Part shown: positions 8,908-17,687 of the stretch, in pieces | How positions within the stretch are numbered: the first letter of the stretch is position 1 | Layout of the letters: the number at the start of each line of letters is the position of its first letter | Assembly (NCBI RefSeq): GCF_002834225.1 | Contig: NZ_NNSR01000056.1 | Location: 1 to 64,000 of the forward strand | DNA: 64,000 bases | Direction of reading: 5' to 3' | From: Ruminococcus bromii | GTDB taxonomy: Bacteria; Bacillota; Clostridia; Oscillospirales; Acutalibacteraceae | Position numbers and translations under genes: made by a program | The notes under the pieces: model-generated | Databases searched by the model: none | Told to the model about the DNA's origin: nothing | What the model saw: only the letters and a program-made list of their open reading frames with translations

Positions 8908-8936
8908 ATTATACATTATCAGCTTGTTTTTTGCAA
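8908..8936 (-). promoter_or_regulatory. Promoter of the FakA-like gene
   Basis: TTGCAA (8936-8931), a 17-base spacer and TATAAT (8913-8908) on the minus strand. The leader to the ATG at 8814 is about 85 bases. It has no obvious riboswitch. Confidence 0.55.
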
Positions 8937-8960
8937 TAGTATAATACACTAATTATCTGC

Positions 8961-8981
8961 AAAAAAAGCCGACTTAATCGG
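8961..8981 (-). terminator. Terminator of ymdB
   Basis: On the minus strand a short ccga/tcgg hairpin is followed by CTTTTTTTG. The stem is weak, but the T-run is good and it lies about 55 bases after the ymdB stop. Confidence 0.45.
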
Positions 8982-9035
8982 GATTGTTTCATATTTTTTA
9001 ACAATTGGAAACAATTTACTTTATGCTGATTTGTG

Positions 9036-9809
9036 TTATTCAATACGCATTGACTCGGCTGAAACGCACTTTCCGCTTTTGTCATCAACATCAAAAAGCG
9101 TACATTCCATTTTGCATTCTCCGCTTGCAAGGTCAAAACGCTGCGGAAGCTTATTTTTCAGCTTTGCAATTATAATTTCGCTCTTTACACCGAGAACGGA
9201 ATGGATTGTACCCGTCATTCCCGTGTCGGTTATGTAGCCGGTTCCCTTCGGAAGAACCTGTGCATCAGAGGTCTGAACATGGGTGTGTGTTCCGAACATT
9301 GCGGAAACTCTGCCGTCAAGGTAATAACCCATTGCCCTTTTTTCACCCGTTGCCTCTGCGTGAAAATCAACAATTATGATTTTGCTTTCAGCCTGTTTAA
9401 TCATTTTATCTACACATTCAAAAGCGCAATTCAGGTTGTTATCCATATAGGAATTACCCATAATATTTATAATCGACACAATTCTTCGCCCTGTGTCAAC
9501 ATTAATTATACCTTTGCCGGGTGTTGAATTTTCGGGAAAATTGGCGGGTCTGACAATGAAGGGATTTGAGTCAAGATAGTCGTAGATTTCTTTTCTGCGA
9601 AACGAATGGTTTCCAAGAGTAATTGCGTCAACTCCGCTGTCAAAAAGGTGTTTTGCAGACACGGGAGTCAGTCCGTTGCCGTCAGCGGAATTTTCACCGT
9701 TGCAGATTACAAAATCAACGCCTTTCACCTTTTTGAGCGTGGGAAGATTACTGCGAAGAAATTCACATCCGATACTGCCTACGACATCACCTATACATAA
9801 AATTCTCAT
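9036..9809 (-). CDS. ymdB: YmdB-family metallophosphoesterase
   Basis: 257 residues from the chosen ATG, which has GGAGGG seven bases upstream. The open frame extends ten codons further, but those lack a ribosome site. Metallophosphoesterase motifs are visible: GDVVGSIG (residues 6-13), GENSADGNG, TLGNHSF, VDFHAEATGEK and GTHTHVQTSD. YmdB hydrolyses 2',3'-cyclic nucleotides in B. subtilis and affects the choice between biofilm and motility. It precedes the spore genes yqfD/yqfC only in map order; those are transcribed ahead of it. Confidence 0.95.
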   Translation of the reverse strand: MRILCIGDVVGSIGCEFLRSNLPTLKKVKGVDFVICNGENSADGNGLTPVSAKHLFDSGVDAITLGNHSFRRKEIYDYLDSNPFIVRPANFPENSTPGKGIINVDTGRRIVSIINIMGNSYMDNNLNCAFECVDKMIKQAESKIIIVDFHAEATGEKRAMGYYLDGRVSAMFGTHTHVQTSDAQVLPKGTGYITDTGMTGTIHSVLGVKSEIIIAKLKNKLPQRFDLASGECKMECTLFDVDDKSGKCVSAESMRIE

Positions 9810-9890
9810 AGTTATCCCTCCGTTTGTGTCCGATTGCAAAATTTCAGTCGTTCAAAACAAAACATACAAATTGATTATAACACAACTTTT

Positions 9891-11069
9891 CTATTCTGTC
9901 ACATCAAAATCAACCTGATCTGCAATATTTTCGTTAAAAATATAATCTGTTATCACCCTGTAGCTGTCTTTATTTTCTTTAACGGAAATTTGTTTTGAAA
10001 TAACCTTGCTTTTATTCTTTGTAAAAATCTCATAGAGAATACAATCAGCCTTTGCAATATCTTCCGCCTTGTTTTTGCTTACAGAGTTTTCGGTTGTTAC
10101 AAGTTCACGGTCGGTTCTGATTTTAAGTCCTACCGGCAGAACAACATCATTGATAAACAGATTTTCTCCGTAAACTGTGCTTACAAAATTGTCGTAGTTT
10201 TCAAAGGCAAGGCTGCACGGAAAATCAAGCCATAAAAATCTGAAATTTTTCCTGTCAACATAATTATCGGTAACGGTACTGTAAGTTATTTTTTTAGGAA
10301 GTGAAAGCGTTCTCTGCTCTGAAACATCGGCAAAGACCTTTGCGCTTGCTCTCAAGTAACGCATATCGCCCTGCTTGGTTTCGTCAAGCCCACTGACAAG
10401 AATCTGACCGTTCACAACTCCGCTTCCCTTTGTAACAACAGGTCTGCCGTTATATGCCTGAATACGCGTTATGACGCCGTCCTTAACAGCTTTTACATTA
10501 CACGGATTTTTTGAGGTATCAAGCTTCGGCTTTTTGTAGGTTTCTTTAATTTCAACCGTAACAAGACTGCCCGTTATGTTTATGCTCATCCAACGGATAT
10601 CACCGCATTTTCTCTGAATATTGCGTTCTATCTGGTCAACATCGGAATTGTTTTTCCACATACCTACAGAAATTCCGTTATCTTCAAGCAACGATTCAAG
10701 ATATGTATTGCTGATTTCCTCTGTTCCTGAAATTTTGACCGACCAGATAAAATTTGAGAGAAAAATGCAGAGAATAATTCCACATACCGCACCTGCAAAA
10801 AGTCCTGTCCTTGCCTTATAGCGGTTAATAATAAACGGCAGTCCGTGTTTTGCGGTTACTCTTGTTTTAACCCTTGATTTGCGCGCAAGAATTCTGATTT
10901 TTTTGTAGTCGGAAAGATACATTGAGGCTGATATTGCGTTCTTTTTCGGTATGGGATTCCAGAGATTTACACCGTTTTTTGAGGTTATGTTCATAAACCT
11001 TTCGGGAAATTTTCCGCTTGCGGTAAAGTCCACACTTCCTCTGAGAAAGCGTATTATTTTAAGGAGCAT
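9891..11069 (-). CDS. yqfD: Sporulation protein YqfD
   Basis: 392 residues, the usual length. It starts MLLKIIRFLRGSVDF, has one membrane helix at about 91-111 (GLFAGAVCGIILCIFLSNFI), and then the long extracytoplasmic YqfD domain with NITGSLVTVEIKE and GVITRIQAYNGRPVVTKG. YqfD is a conserved sporulation-associated membrane protein whose mechanism is not settled. It lies 9 bases after yqfC, so the two are co-transcribed. This operon is good evidence that the organism belongs to an endospore-forming lineage. Confidence 0.93.
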   Translation of the reverse strand: MLLKIIRFLRGSVDFTASGKFPERFMNITSKNGVNLWNPIPKKNAISASMYLSDYKKIRILARKSRVKTRVTAKHGLPFIINRYKARTGLFAGAVCGIILCIFLSNFIWSVKISGTEEISNTYLESLLEDNGISVGMWKNNSDVDQIERNIQRKCGDIRWMSINITGSLVTVEIKETYKKPKLDTSKNPCNVKAVKDGVITRIQAYNGRPVVTKGSGVVNGQILVSGLDETKQGDMRYLRASAKVFADVSEQRTLSLPKKITYSTVTDNYVDRKNFRFLWLDFPCSLAFENYDNFVSTVYGENLFINDVVLPVGLKIRTDRELVTTENSVSKNKAEDIAKADCILYEIFTKNKSKVISKQISVKENKDSYRVITDYIFNENIADQVDFDVTE

Positions 11070-11078
11070 AGTTTCACC

Positions 11079-11351
11079 TCACGAGAGAAAGTTGATGTCG
11101 GTTACAAAGCCTTCAATTTCAACACAGGAGCTTGAAATGCACTTCAATTTCATTCCTCTCCCGCAAAATGAAATTACGGTTTTGCAGGTGTTTATTTTTA
11201 TATTTTCGCTGTCATAGAGCAGAACTCCGGTTGAACCCTCAACTGTTATCCTGCGGTTTCCGAGCATTTCTATGTACGGCATTGTTCCCATATCAAACAT
11301 CGGAGAAGGCAATCTTTCGTTTTTATCGGCAATTCGTTTCTTCTTTGGCAA
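11079..11351 (-). CDS. yqfC: Sporulation protein YqfC
   Basis: 90 residues, the usual YqfC length, with PYIEMLGNRRITVEGSTGVL and a C-terminal SSSCVEIEGFVTDINF strand region as in the family. GGGGAG precedes the ATG by about 8 bases. It is the first gene of the yqfC-yqfD pair and diverges from ylbJ across a gap of under 80 bases, so two spore-related transcription units share one control region. Confidence 0.9.
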   Translation of the reverse strand: MPKKKRIADKNERLPSPMFDMGTMPYIEMLGNRRITVEGSTGVLLYDSENIKINTCKTVISFCGRGMKLKCISSSCVEIEGFVTDINFLS

Positions 11352-11429
11352 AAAAATCTCCCCTGTTTTCGTTTCTTATTTATTTTTATGCAATACAGCT
11401 CATATATATAATTGGTGATTGTTTTGTTT
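11352..11429. promoter_or_regulatory. Shared divergent control region of yqfC and ylbJ
   Basis: About 78 AT-rich bases separate two divergent sporulation genes. No TTGACA/TATAAT pair is evident in either direction. Minus-strand CATAAAAAT and plus-strand CATATATA loosely resemble mother-cell sigma-E -10 elements. This is a weak visual match and should be read as inference. Confidence 0.3.
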
Positions 11430-12494
11430 ATGAGTAAAAATGCCGCAAGGACGGTGAATATTTTTAAGGCAACAGGGATTTTTCTGTTGTGCGTTGTCTC
11501 CTTGCGTTTTTCGGAGGAATGTTCAAAGGGAGCTGAAAACGGCATAGGCTTGTGTCTTTCAACGCTTGTACCGTCACTGTTTCCGTTTATGGTGCTTGCC
11601 TCATACATCACCGAAAGCGGTCTTGCAGAAAAAATCGGCAGACATCTTTCATGGCTGACAAAACCGATTTTCGGACTTGACGGTTGTTTTGCCTCGGCAA
11701 TAATTCTCTCCCTTGTCGGAGGTTATCCCGTTGGTGCAAAGACGGTAAATTCGCTTTATAAAAAAGGTGCGGCAAGTGAAAGTGAGTGTAAACGGGCAGG
11801 TCTGTTTTTGGTGTGTTCGGGACCGGGATTTCTTGTGAATTTTATCGGTGTACAGCTTTATTCAAGCATTGAAGTCGGGTTTATTATATTTGCCGCCCAA
11901 TGCATCTCGGTTTTAGCACTCGGATTTGCTTTAAAATTCGTTTGCAGAAATAAACTTGATGATAATTCCAATTCGGAAACATTAATAAGCACTCCGCAAA
12001 AAGGCGACGCACTTGTAAAGTCTGTTCTTGACGGTGCAAGGGGAATGTTTGCAATCTGCGCATTTGTGGTGCTGTTTTCGGCATTTACTGAGATTTTCTG
12101 CTCACACATTACGGATGAAAATATTCAAAAACCGTTTTTAATACTCACGGAAGTTTGCAATGCGGTTACTGCGGTATCGAAAGATTTTCCGATTGAGGTT
12201 GTTGCATTTTCGGCAGGATTCGGCGGACTTTGCGTACATTTTCAGATTTTCTCGGCACTTGGAAATATTAAGGTTAATAAAATGTTATTTTTCTTTTGCA
12301 GAATTTTGCAAGGATTTATCACCGCATTGCTTACGCATTTAGGTATAAAACTTTTCTCCGTCACAACCGATGTTTTTTCAACATCAACGGTTGAAAATTT
12401 CAGCTTTTTCGGAGGAACTTCCATTTCGGGAGCGGCTTTGCTTTTTACCGCTTTATGCTTTTTATATTCACTCAAAAATTACAAACAAAATTGA
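11430..12494 (+). CDS. ylbJ: Sporulation integral membrane protein YlbJ
   Basis: 354 residues from the ATG at 11430, which has GGTGAT about ten bases upstream. TTG and GTG codons at 11412 and 11415 are alternatives. It is a polytopic protein with about eight hydrophobic segments. The family signatures LVPSLFPFMVLASYI, LSLVGGYPVGAKTV and FLVCSGPGFLVNFIG are present, the last two resembling nucleoside-recognition (gate) domains. YlbJ is needed for spore formation in B. subtilis. The stop codon touches the asnB ribosome site, so asnB is probably co-transcribed. Confidence 0.92.
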   Translation: MSKNAARTVNIFKATGIFLLCVVSLRFSEECSKGAENGIGLCLSTLVPSLFPFMVLASYITESGLAEKIGRHLSWLTKPIFGLDGCFASAIILSLVGGYPVGAKTVNSLYKKGAASESECKRAGLFLVCSGPGFLVNFIGVQLYSSIEVGFIIFAAQCISVLALGFALKFVCRNKLDDNSNSETLISTPQKGDALVKSVLDGARGMFAICAFVVLFSAFTEIFCSHITDENIQKPFLILTEVCNAVTAVSKDFPIEVVAFSAGFGGLCVHFQIFSALGNIKVNKMLFFFCRILQGFITALLTHLGIKLFSVTTDVFSTSTVENFSFFGGTSISGAALLFTALCFLYSLKNYKQN

Positions 12495-12507
12495 CGGAGG
12501 TTACTTT

Positions 12508-14340
12508 ATGTGCGGAATAGCAGGATGGATTGACCACTCACAGGATATGAGCGAAAGAATCGATTTGCTCAACAGAATGTCGGAAACACTTGACAGGCGA
12601 GGTCCTGACGAAAACGGCTTGTACATTAACCGAGGTGCGGCGCTTATGCACAGGCGGCTTGTTGTAATTGACCGTGAAAACGGCAAACAACCGATGTCCG
12701 TTCGTCACAGGGACACGACCTATGTAATAGTCTATAACGGCGAACTCTATAACACAGCCGAGCTTCGTGAGGAACTGAAAGCATCGGGATTTCATTTCAG
12801 AGGTCACAGCGACACGGAGGTTGTGCTGAAATCATACATTAAATACGGTGCTGACTGCTGTAAAAAGCTGAACGGAATTTTCGCCTTTGCAGTCTACAAC
12901 ACAAGCGACAAATCGCTGTTTTTGTGCAGGGACAGAATCGGCGTTAAGCCTCTGTTTTACTATGAATACAACGGCGGATTGCTGTTTGCGTCAGAAATAA
13001 AAGCGTTGCTTGCAAGCAAGGTTGTGAAGCCTCAAATTGACGAACAGGGACTCAATGAAATTTTCTTTTTAGGACCTGCAAGAACGCCTTCGTTCGGAGT
13101 TTTCAAGGGAGTATTTGAGCTTAATCCGGGCGAATGTGCAATGTATAGGCACTCAAAGCTTCGCCGAAAAAAATACTACACCGTTGAGGCAAAAGAGCAT
13201 ACAGACAATGAAGTAACTACCATTGAAAAGACGAGATATCTGCTGACTGATGCAATTCAGCGACAGCTTGTGAGTGATGTTCCGCTGTGCTTTTTCCTTT
13301 CGGGAGGGCTTGACAGCAGTATAATTGTCAAGACCGCATCAATGTACAACAAGGAACACAAACTCGGCAAAATCAACACCTACTCGGTTGAATACCGTGA
13401 CAACGAAAAATATTTTCAGAAGAGCAATTTTCAGCCTACTCCCGACTACGAATTTATTTCGATGATGTCAAAAAATGCCGACACAAAGCACAGGGAAATT
13501 GTCCTTGACAACACGCTTGTGTGCGACGCACTTTATGAAAGTGTTCAGGCAAGGGATTTGCCGGGGTATGTTGATGTTGACTCGTCACTTTTGCTCTTCT
13601 GCAAAGAAATCAAGCAAAACTACACCGTTGCACTTTCGGGAGAATGTGCAGATGAACTTTTCGGCGGATATCCGTGGTATCACAACCATGAAATACTTTT
13701 TGAGGATTGTTTTCCGTGGTCAAAAAGTCAGGATATTCGCAGGAGCATTCTCAAGGACGGTGTACTGAAAAACGGCGAAGAGTATGTCAGACAAAGGTAT
13801 CTTGACACAATAAGCCTTGCCCCAAAGCTTAAAAGCGACACCGACCTTGACAGGCGAATGCGAGAGATGTTCTACCTGAATTTTTACTGGTTTATGCAAT
13901 GTCTGCTTGAGCGAAAAGACAGATGCTCAATGTTCAGCGGACTTGAGGTAAGAGTGCCGTTCTGCGATTACAGACTTGTTGAATATGCGTACAATATGCC
14001 ATGGGAATTAAAGGCATGGGGCAACCGTGAAAAGGGAATTGTGCGAAAGGCTTTTGAGGATATTCTGCCCGAAGAAATTTGCTGGCGAAAGAAAAGCCCG
14101 TACCCGAAAACGCACAATCCGATTTACTTCAACGAGTGTGTAAAAAGGGTTAGAAAAATTCTTAAAAAGCGTTCAATTCTAAACGAACTGCTTGACAGTA
14201 AAGGGATTGAAGATATCATTGAAAATCCCGATAAAATCACAAATCCGTGGTACGGTCAGCTGATGAAAGCACCGCAGATTCTTGCGTATATAATCGAACT
14301 TGACTACTGGTTTGATAAATATAATGTTGAAATAGTGTAA
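12508..14340 (+). CDS. asnB: Asparagine synthase (glutamine-hydrolysing)
   Basis: 610 residues. The start is fixed by MCGIAGW: processing exposes the nucleophilic Cys2, and ACGGAGG lies 7 bases upstream. The glutaminase domain has RRGPDENG, MHRRLVVID and VYNGELYN. The synthetase domain has the pyrophosphate loop FFLSGGLDSSII near residue 265 and SGECADELFGGYPWY. It converts aspartate, glutamine and ATP to asparagine. The longer open frame starting inside ylbJ is not coding. An in-frame insert between KYFQKSNFQPTPDYEF and the next helix is typical of clostridial AsnB. Confidence 0.96.
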   Translation: MCGIAGWIDHSQDMSERIDLLNRMSETLDRRGPDENGLYINRGAALMHRRLVVIDRENGKQPMSVRHRDTTYVIVYNGELYNTAELREELKASGFHFRGHSDTEVVLKSYIKYGADCCKKLNGIFAFAVYNTSDKSLFLCRDRIGVKPLFYYEYNGGLLFASEIKALLASKVVKPQIDEQGLNEIFFLGPARTPSFGVFKGVFELNPGECAMYRHSKLRRKKYYTVEAKEHTDNEVTTIEKTRYLLTDAIQRQLVSDVPLCFFLSGGLDSSIIVKTASMYNKEHKLGKINTYSVEYRDNEKYFQKSNFQPTPDYEFISMMSKNADTKHREIVLDNTLVCDALYESVQARDLPGYVDVDSSLLLFCKEIKQNYTVALSGECADELFGGYPWYHNHEILFEDCFPWSKSQDIRRSILKDGVLKNGEEYVRQRYLDTISLAPKLKSDTDLDRRMREMFYLNFYWFMQCLLERKDRCSMFSGLEVRVPFCDYRLVEYAYNMPWELKAWGNREKGIVRKAFEDILPEEICWRKKSPYPKTHNPIYFNECVKRVRKILKKRSILNELLDSKGIEDIIENPDKITNPWYGQLMKAPQILAYIIELDYWFDKYNVEIV

Positions 14341-14450
14341 CGGTTATGTTAAAATCTGAGTGTAAAAAGCTCCGGGAGATGTAGAAAATTAGCCGTAAAC
14401 AATATATTAAACTGATCGATTTCTTCAAGAATAACAAATCCGCAAAAAAT

Positions 14451-14885
14451 GTGTTGAAATTCGTATATAAAATTTTTCCGCTGTTTGTATTTGCAAGCTA
14501 TCCGATTTTGCTTGTATATACATTTTTATGGCAAAAAGATTTGTTTTTAAAGTCGCTGACTGTGCCTGCGGGGGTGTTTTTGGGAATAACACTTCTGCGA
14601 ATTATCATAAAAGAAGAACGCCCGTATGTGCGGTACGGAGTTGCGCCTGTTTTTGCAAAGAACAGCAAGCCCGACAGTATGCCGAGCCGCCACACCGCAA
14701 GTGCATTCATCATTGCAATGGCAATTTTGCGGTTCAATGTGTGGGCAGGGATTGCATACCTCTTCATTGCGGTTATGATTTCCGTGTCAAGAGTGTGTGC
14801 AGGAGTGCATTTTGTGCGTGATGTCATAGTCGGCGCAGCAATAGCAATCCTCTGCGGAATTGTATTTTTGTTTTTGTTATTGTAA
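14451..14885 (+). CDS. PAP2-family phosphatase, membrane
   Basis: 144 residues from a GTG start. The three acid-phosphatase motifs are K-EERPY (near 62), PSRHTAS (near 85) and SRVCAGVHFVRD (near 116), with four membrane helices. PAP2 enzymes of this size dephosphorylate lipid phosphates such as undecaprenyl or phosphatidyl phosphates. The substrate is unknown. The frame is open back to 14385 with coding-like sequence and a GGGAG at 14374, so the true start may be an ATT codon at 14388. It lies about 50-110 bases after asnB and ends at a strong terminator. Confidence 0.88.
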   Translation: MLKFVYKIFPLFVFASYPILLVYTFLWQKDLFLKSLTVPAGVFLGITLLRIIIKEERPYVRYGVAPVFAKNSKPDSMPSRHTASAFIIAMAILRFNVWAGIAYLFIAVMISVSRVCAGVHFVRDVIVGAAIAILCGIVFLFLLL

Positions 14886-14940
14886 TATAAAATTGTGCAG
14901 ACGGTAACAATGTTACGCTCAATCATAATTTTCAATTTAA

Positions 14941-14977
14941 AAAGCCACAGTAGATTTTAACTTTCTACTGTGGCTTT
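14941..14977. terminator. Bidirectional terminator between the PAP2 gene and mscL
   Basis: A perfect 14-base stem (aaagccacagtaga / tctactgtggcttt) with a 9-base loop and T-runs on both strands. Confidence 0.92.
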
Positions 14978-15024
14978 TTTGTTGGTTGTTAAGTTGTGTA
15001 ATATCTGTTTATGTAACAGCGATA

Positions 15025-15462
15025 TTATTTTTTGTCGTCTGTTTTTTCTGTAAGATCGATGATATCGCCTGTGCAATGGGGACATTTTGTGGCTTTGATA
15101 TCAATATCACTGAAACAGAACGGACACTTTTTTGTTGTGGGAGCTTCTTCGGGTTCAGTTTTTTTGCCGAGTGACATAACCTTGTTGACAAGCTTTACGA
15201 TAAGGAAGATTACGAAAGCCATAATCAGGAAGTTGATTACCGCTGTGATAAACTTACCGTACATAATTGTTGCGCCGTTGATTGTAACCTGAAACTGGTC
15301 AAAGTTGACACCGCCGAAGATACCGAGAATCGGCGAAATGATGTCGCTTGTGAGAGAAGTTACGATTGCCTGAAAAGCCGCACCGATGATAACGCCGACT
15401 GCGAGATCAAGCACATTTCCACGCATTATGAATTCCTTAAACTCCGAAAAAAACTTTTTCAT
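15025..15462 (-). CDS. mscL: Large-conductance mechanosensitive channel MscL with C-terminal zinc ribbon
   Basis: 145 residues. The N-terminus [23 protein letters not shown] is diagnostic for MscL, with two membrane helices at about 15-45 and 70-92. The channel opens under membrane tension to release solutes during hypo-osmotic shock. The cytoplasmic tail carries an added treble CPFC...CPHC motif (residues about 113-131), a probable zinc ribbon absent from E. coli MscL. It lies 33 bases after tyrS on the same strand. Confidence 0.95.
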   Translation of the reverse strand: MKKFFSEFKEFIMRGNVLDLAVGVIIGAAFQAIVTSLTSDIISPILGIFGGVNFDQFQVTINGATIMYGKFITAVINFLIMAFVIFLIVKLVNKVMSLGKKTEPEEAPTTKKCPFCFSDIDIKATKCPHCTGDIIDLTEKTDDKK

Positions 15463-15495
15463 TTTGCCCTAATCCCCTTTATTTAATTTTCAAAA

Positions 15496-16722
15496 TCAGC
15501 CAAGAATTGCCTTATGGTAAACCTTTTTACCCTTTTTGATTACAACATAGCCTTTTTCAAAATCAGACTTTGCAACCTTTGCGTAAACATCTGTTACCTT
15601 TTCATCATCAACAGAAACACCGCCCTGCTGAATAAGTCTTCTGCCCTCGCCGTTTGAAGGGATAAGTCCGCACTTCTTCATGAGGTCAAGAATTCCGATT
15701 TCACCGTCTGCAAAATCAGCCTCTGTAAGAGTTGTTGAAGGCATATTGTCAGTATTTGTCTTGTTGCTGAAGATTGCTCTTGCTGCCTCCTGAGCCTTGT
15801 CAGCCTCCTCTTTGCCGTGAACAAGCTCTGTAAGCTCATGAGCAAGAATTTCTTTTGCTTTGTTGATTTCACTGCCCTCAAGCTTTGCAAGCTCATCAAT
15901 TTCTTCAAGCGGAAGGAATGTGAGCATTTTAAGGCACTTGATTACATCGCCGTCATCAACATTTCTCCAATACTGGTAGAAATCGTAGGGGCTTGTCTTT
16001 TCGGCTGAAAGCCATACTGCACCCGACTGGGTTTTACCCATTTTCTTACCCTCTGAATTGAGGAGAAGGTTGATTGTCATTGCATATGCGTTTTTGCCGA
16101 GCTTTCTTCTGATAAGCTCTGTACCGCCGAGCATATTGCTCCACTGGTCATCGCCGCCGAACTGCATATTACAGCCGTACTTCTGATAGAGAGCATAGAA
16201 GTCGTATGACTGCATAATCATATAGTTAAATTCAAGGAAGCTGAGTCCCTTTTCCATTCTCTGCTTGTAGCACTCTGCACGAAGCATATTATTAACGCTG
16301 AAACAAGCACCTACATCACGGAGAAGTTCAACATAGTTAAGGTCAAGAAGCCAGTCTGCGTTATTTACAAGAAGAGCCTTGCCCTCTGAAAAGTCGATAA
16401 AACGGCTCATCTGCTTTTTAAAGCAATCAACATTGTGCTGAATTGTTTCCTTTGTCATCATCTGACGCATATCTGTTCTGCCTGACGGATCACCGATCAT
16501 ACCTGTGCCGCCGCCTACGAGTGCAATTGGCTTGTTGCCTGCCATCTGAAGTCTTTTCATAAGGCAAAGAGCCATAAAGTGACCTACATGGAGGCTGTCG
16601 GCTGTCGGGTCAAAGCCGATATAGAATGTGGCTTTACCGCTGTTTACAAGCTCTCTGATTTCTTCTTCGTCCGTAACCTGAGCGATAAGTCCTCTGGCTA
16701 CGAGTTCTTCATATACTCCCAT
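15496..16722 (-). CDS. tyrS: Tyrosine--tRNA ligase
   Basis: 408 residues, a class I synthetase of the TyrRS type. The ATP-binding HIGH motif appears as HVGH (near 46), the KMSKS motif as KMGKT (near 229), and [12 protein letters not shown] binds tyrosine. The C-terminal S4-like RNA-binding domain ([14 protein letters not shown]) is intact. Unlike many Firmicutes tyrS genes there is no room for a T-box leader: only 73 bases separate it from the upstream MBL gene. Confidence 0.97.
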   Translation of the reverse strand: MGVYEELVARGLIAQVTDEEEIRELVNSGKATFYIGFDPTADSLHVGHFMALCLMKRLQMAGNKPIALVGGGTGMIGDPSGRTDMRQMMTKETIQHNVDCFKKQMSRFIDFSEGKALLVNNADWLLDLNYVELLRDVGACFSVNNMLRAECYKQRMEKGLSFLEFNYMIMQSYDFYALYQKYGCNMQFGGDDQWSNMLGGTELIRRKLGKNAYAMTINLLLNSEGKKMGKTQSGAVWLSAEKTSPYDFYQYWRNVDDGDVIKCLKMLTFLPLEEIDELAKLEGSEINKAKEILAHELTELVHGKEEADKAQEAARAIFSNKTNTDNMPSTTLTEADFADGEIGILDLMKKCGLIPSNGEGRRLIQQGGVSVDDEKVTDVYAKVAKSDFEKGYVVIKKGKKVYHKAILG

Positions 16723-16795
16723 ATTTAAAAATTCCTTTCGATTTTTGTCAGTTAAACAATAATATTATAACATTATTTAATTTATAGTCAACCTT

Positions 16796-17557
16796 TCAGG
16801 CATGAGTTTTGGTGCAAATCTCGCCGTTTTCGACTGTTATCATAACGGTTTTATCGCTGTCTGTCCGATAAACATTTTTGCACACGCTGTTAAGCAAGGC
16901 TGTTATATAGTAATCGGGAAGTGCCGTATCGTCAGCCGAAACGCTTATTACAGCGGTTTCGGGACTTGCCTTTGCAAGAAAATCTTCACTTGAAGAATAC
17001 TTACTGCCGTGGTGTGCAACCTTGAGAACATCGCATTTTAATTCTTTGTCGGAATTAACCATTGATTCTTCCCTTTTTGTCGAAATGTCGCCTGTAAAGA
17101 GAAATCGCTTTCCGTCATATTCAAGCATTGTTACAAGCGAATTATCGTTTGTGTTGCCGAAGTCCTTTTCGGGTTGATAAAATTTAAAGGTCATATTTCC
17201 GATTTCAACGGGTTTGTCTGAAACGGAAATTACGGTTTTTATATTATTTTCTTTTATAGAATTAACAAGCTTTTCGTATTCGGGGGTTTTGTGGCTGTCG
17301 GAATATTTTCCGAAATAAACAACATCCGTACCGAATTCATCTATGATATCGGGCAACGAACCGATGTGGTCGCTGTCGGGGTGTGACACTATTACGGCAT
17401 CAAGATGAGTTACCGAACTGCGTTTGAGATAGGCAGTAATTTTATCGATAACAAGATTTGTTCCGCCGTCAATCAACACATTTTTGTCGCCGCATTTAAT
17501 CAGCGTACAATCAGCCGAACCGACATTGATAAACGAAACAGAAAAGTCGGATTCCAT
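16796..17557 (-). CDS. ComEC/Rec2-like MBL-fold metallo-hydrolase
   Basis: 253 residues from the first ATG. The MBL fold is intact: SVSFINVGSADCTLI, LIDGG, the metal motif SHPDSDH (H59, D61, D63, H64), LFTGDIS and KVAHHGSKYSS. It resembles the C-terminal domain of ComEC and secreted ComEC-like hydrolases. About 50 in-frame codons upstream are open and encode a hydrophobic stretch (ILKISVCVLFIACVLLVSF), so the natural protein may be membrane-anchored with a non-canonical start. It follows the YgiQ-type gene by 130 bases, or overlaps it if extended. Confidence 0.88.
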   Translation of the reverse strand: MESDFSVSFINVGSADCTLIKCGDKNVLIDGGTNLVIDKITAYLKRSSVTHLDAVIVSHPDSDHIGSLPDIIDEFGTDVVYFGKYSDSHKTPEYEKLVNSIKENNIKTVISVSDKPVEIGNMTFKFYQPEKDFGNTNDNSLVTMLEYDGKRFLFTGDISTKREESMVNSDKELKCDVLKVAHHGSKYSSSEDFLAKASPETAVISVSADDTALPDYYITALLNSVCKNVYRTDSDKTVMITVENGEICTKTHA

Positions 17558-17687
17558 ATCGGCTGAAATTCCGAAAAATGTATAGACATCGTTCCAATCG
17601 GGGATTCCGAGAGGTTTTCCGAATGAAACAAGCAGTACACAGGCAATGAAAAGTACGCATACCGATATTTTCAGTATGAAAAAGATT

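Noticed and set aside
12370-12507. Longer N-terminus for asparagine synthase starting inside ylbJ
   Set aside because: The MCGIAG start is required for the Cys2 nucleophile and has its own ribosome site; the upstream codons belong to ylbJ in another frame.
16723-16795. T-box leader for tyrS
   Set aside because: Only 73 bases separate tyrS from the gene upstream, and no T-box core or terminator is visible.
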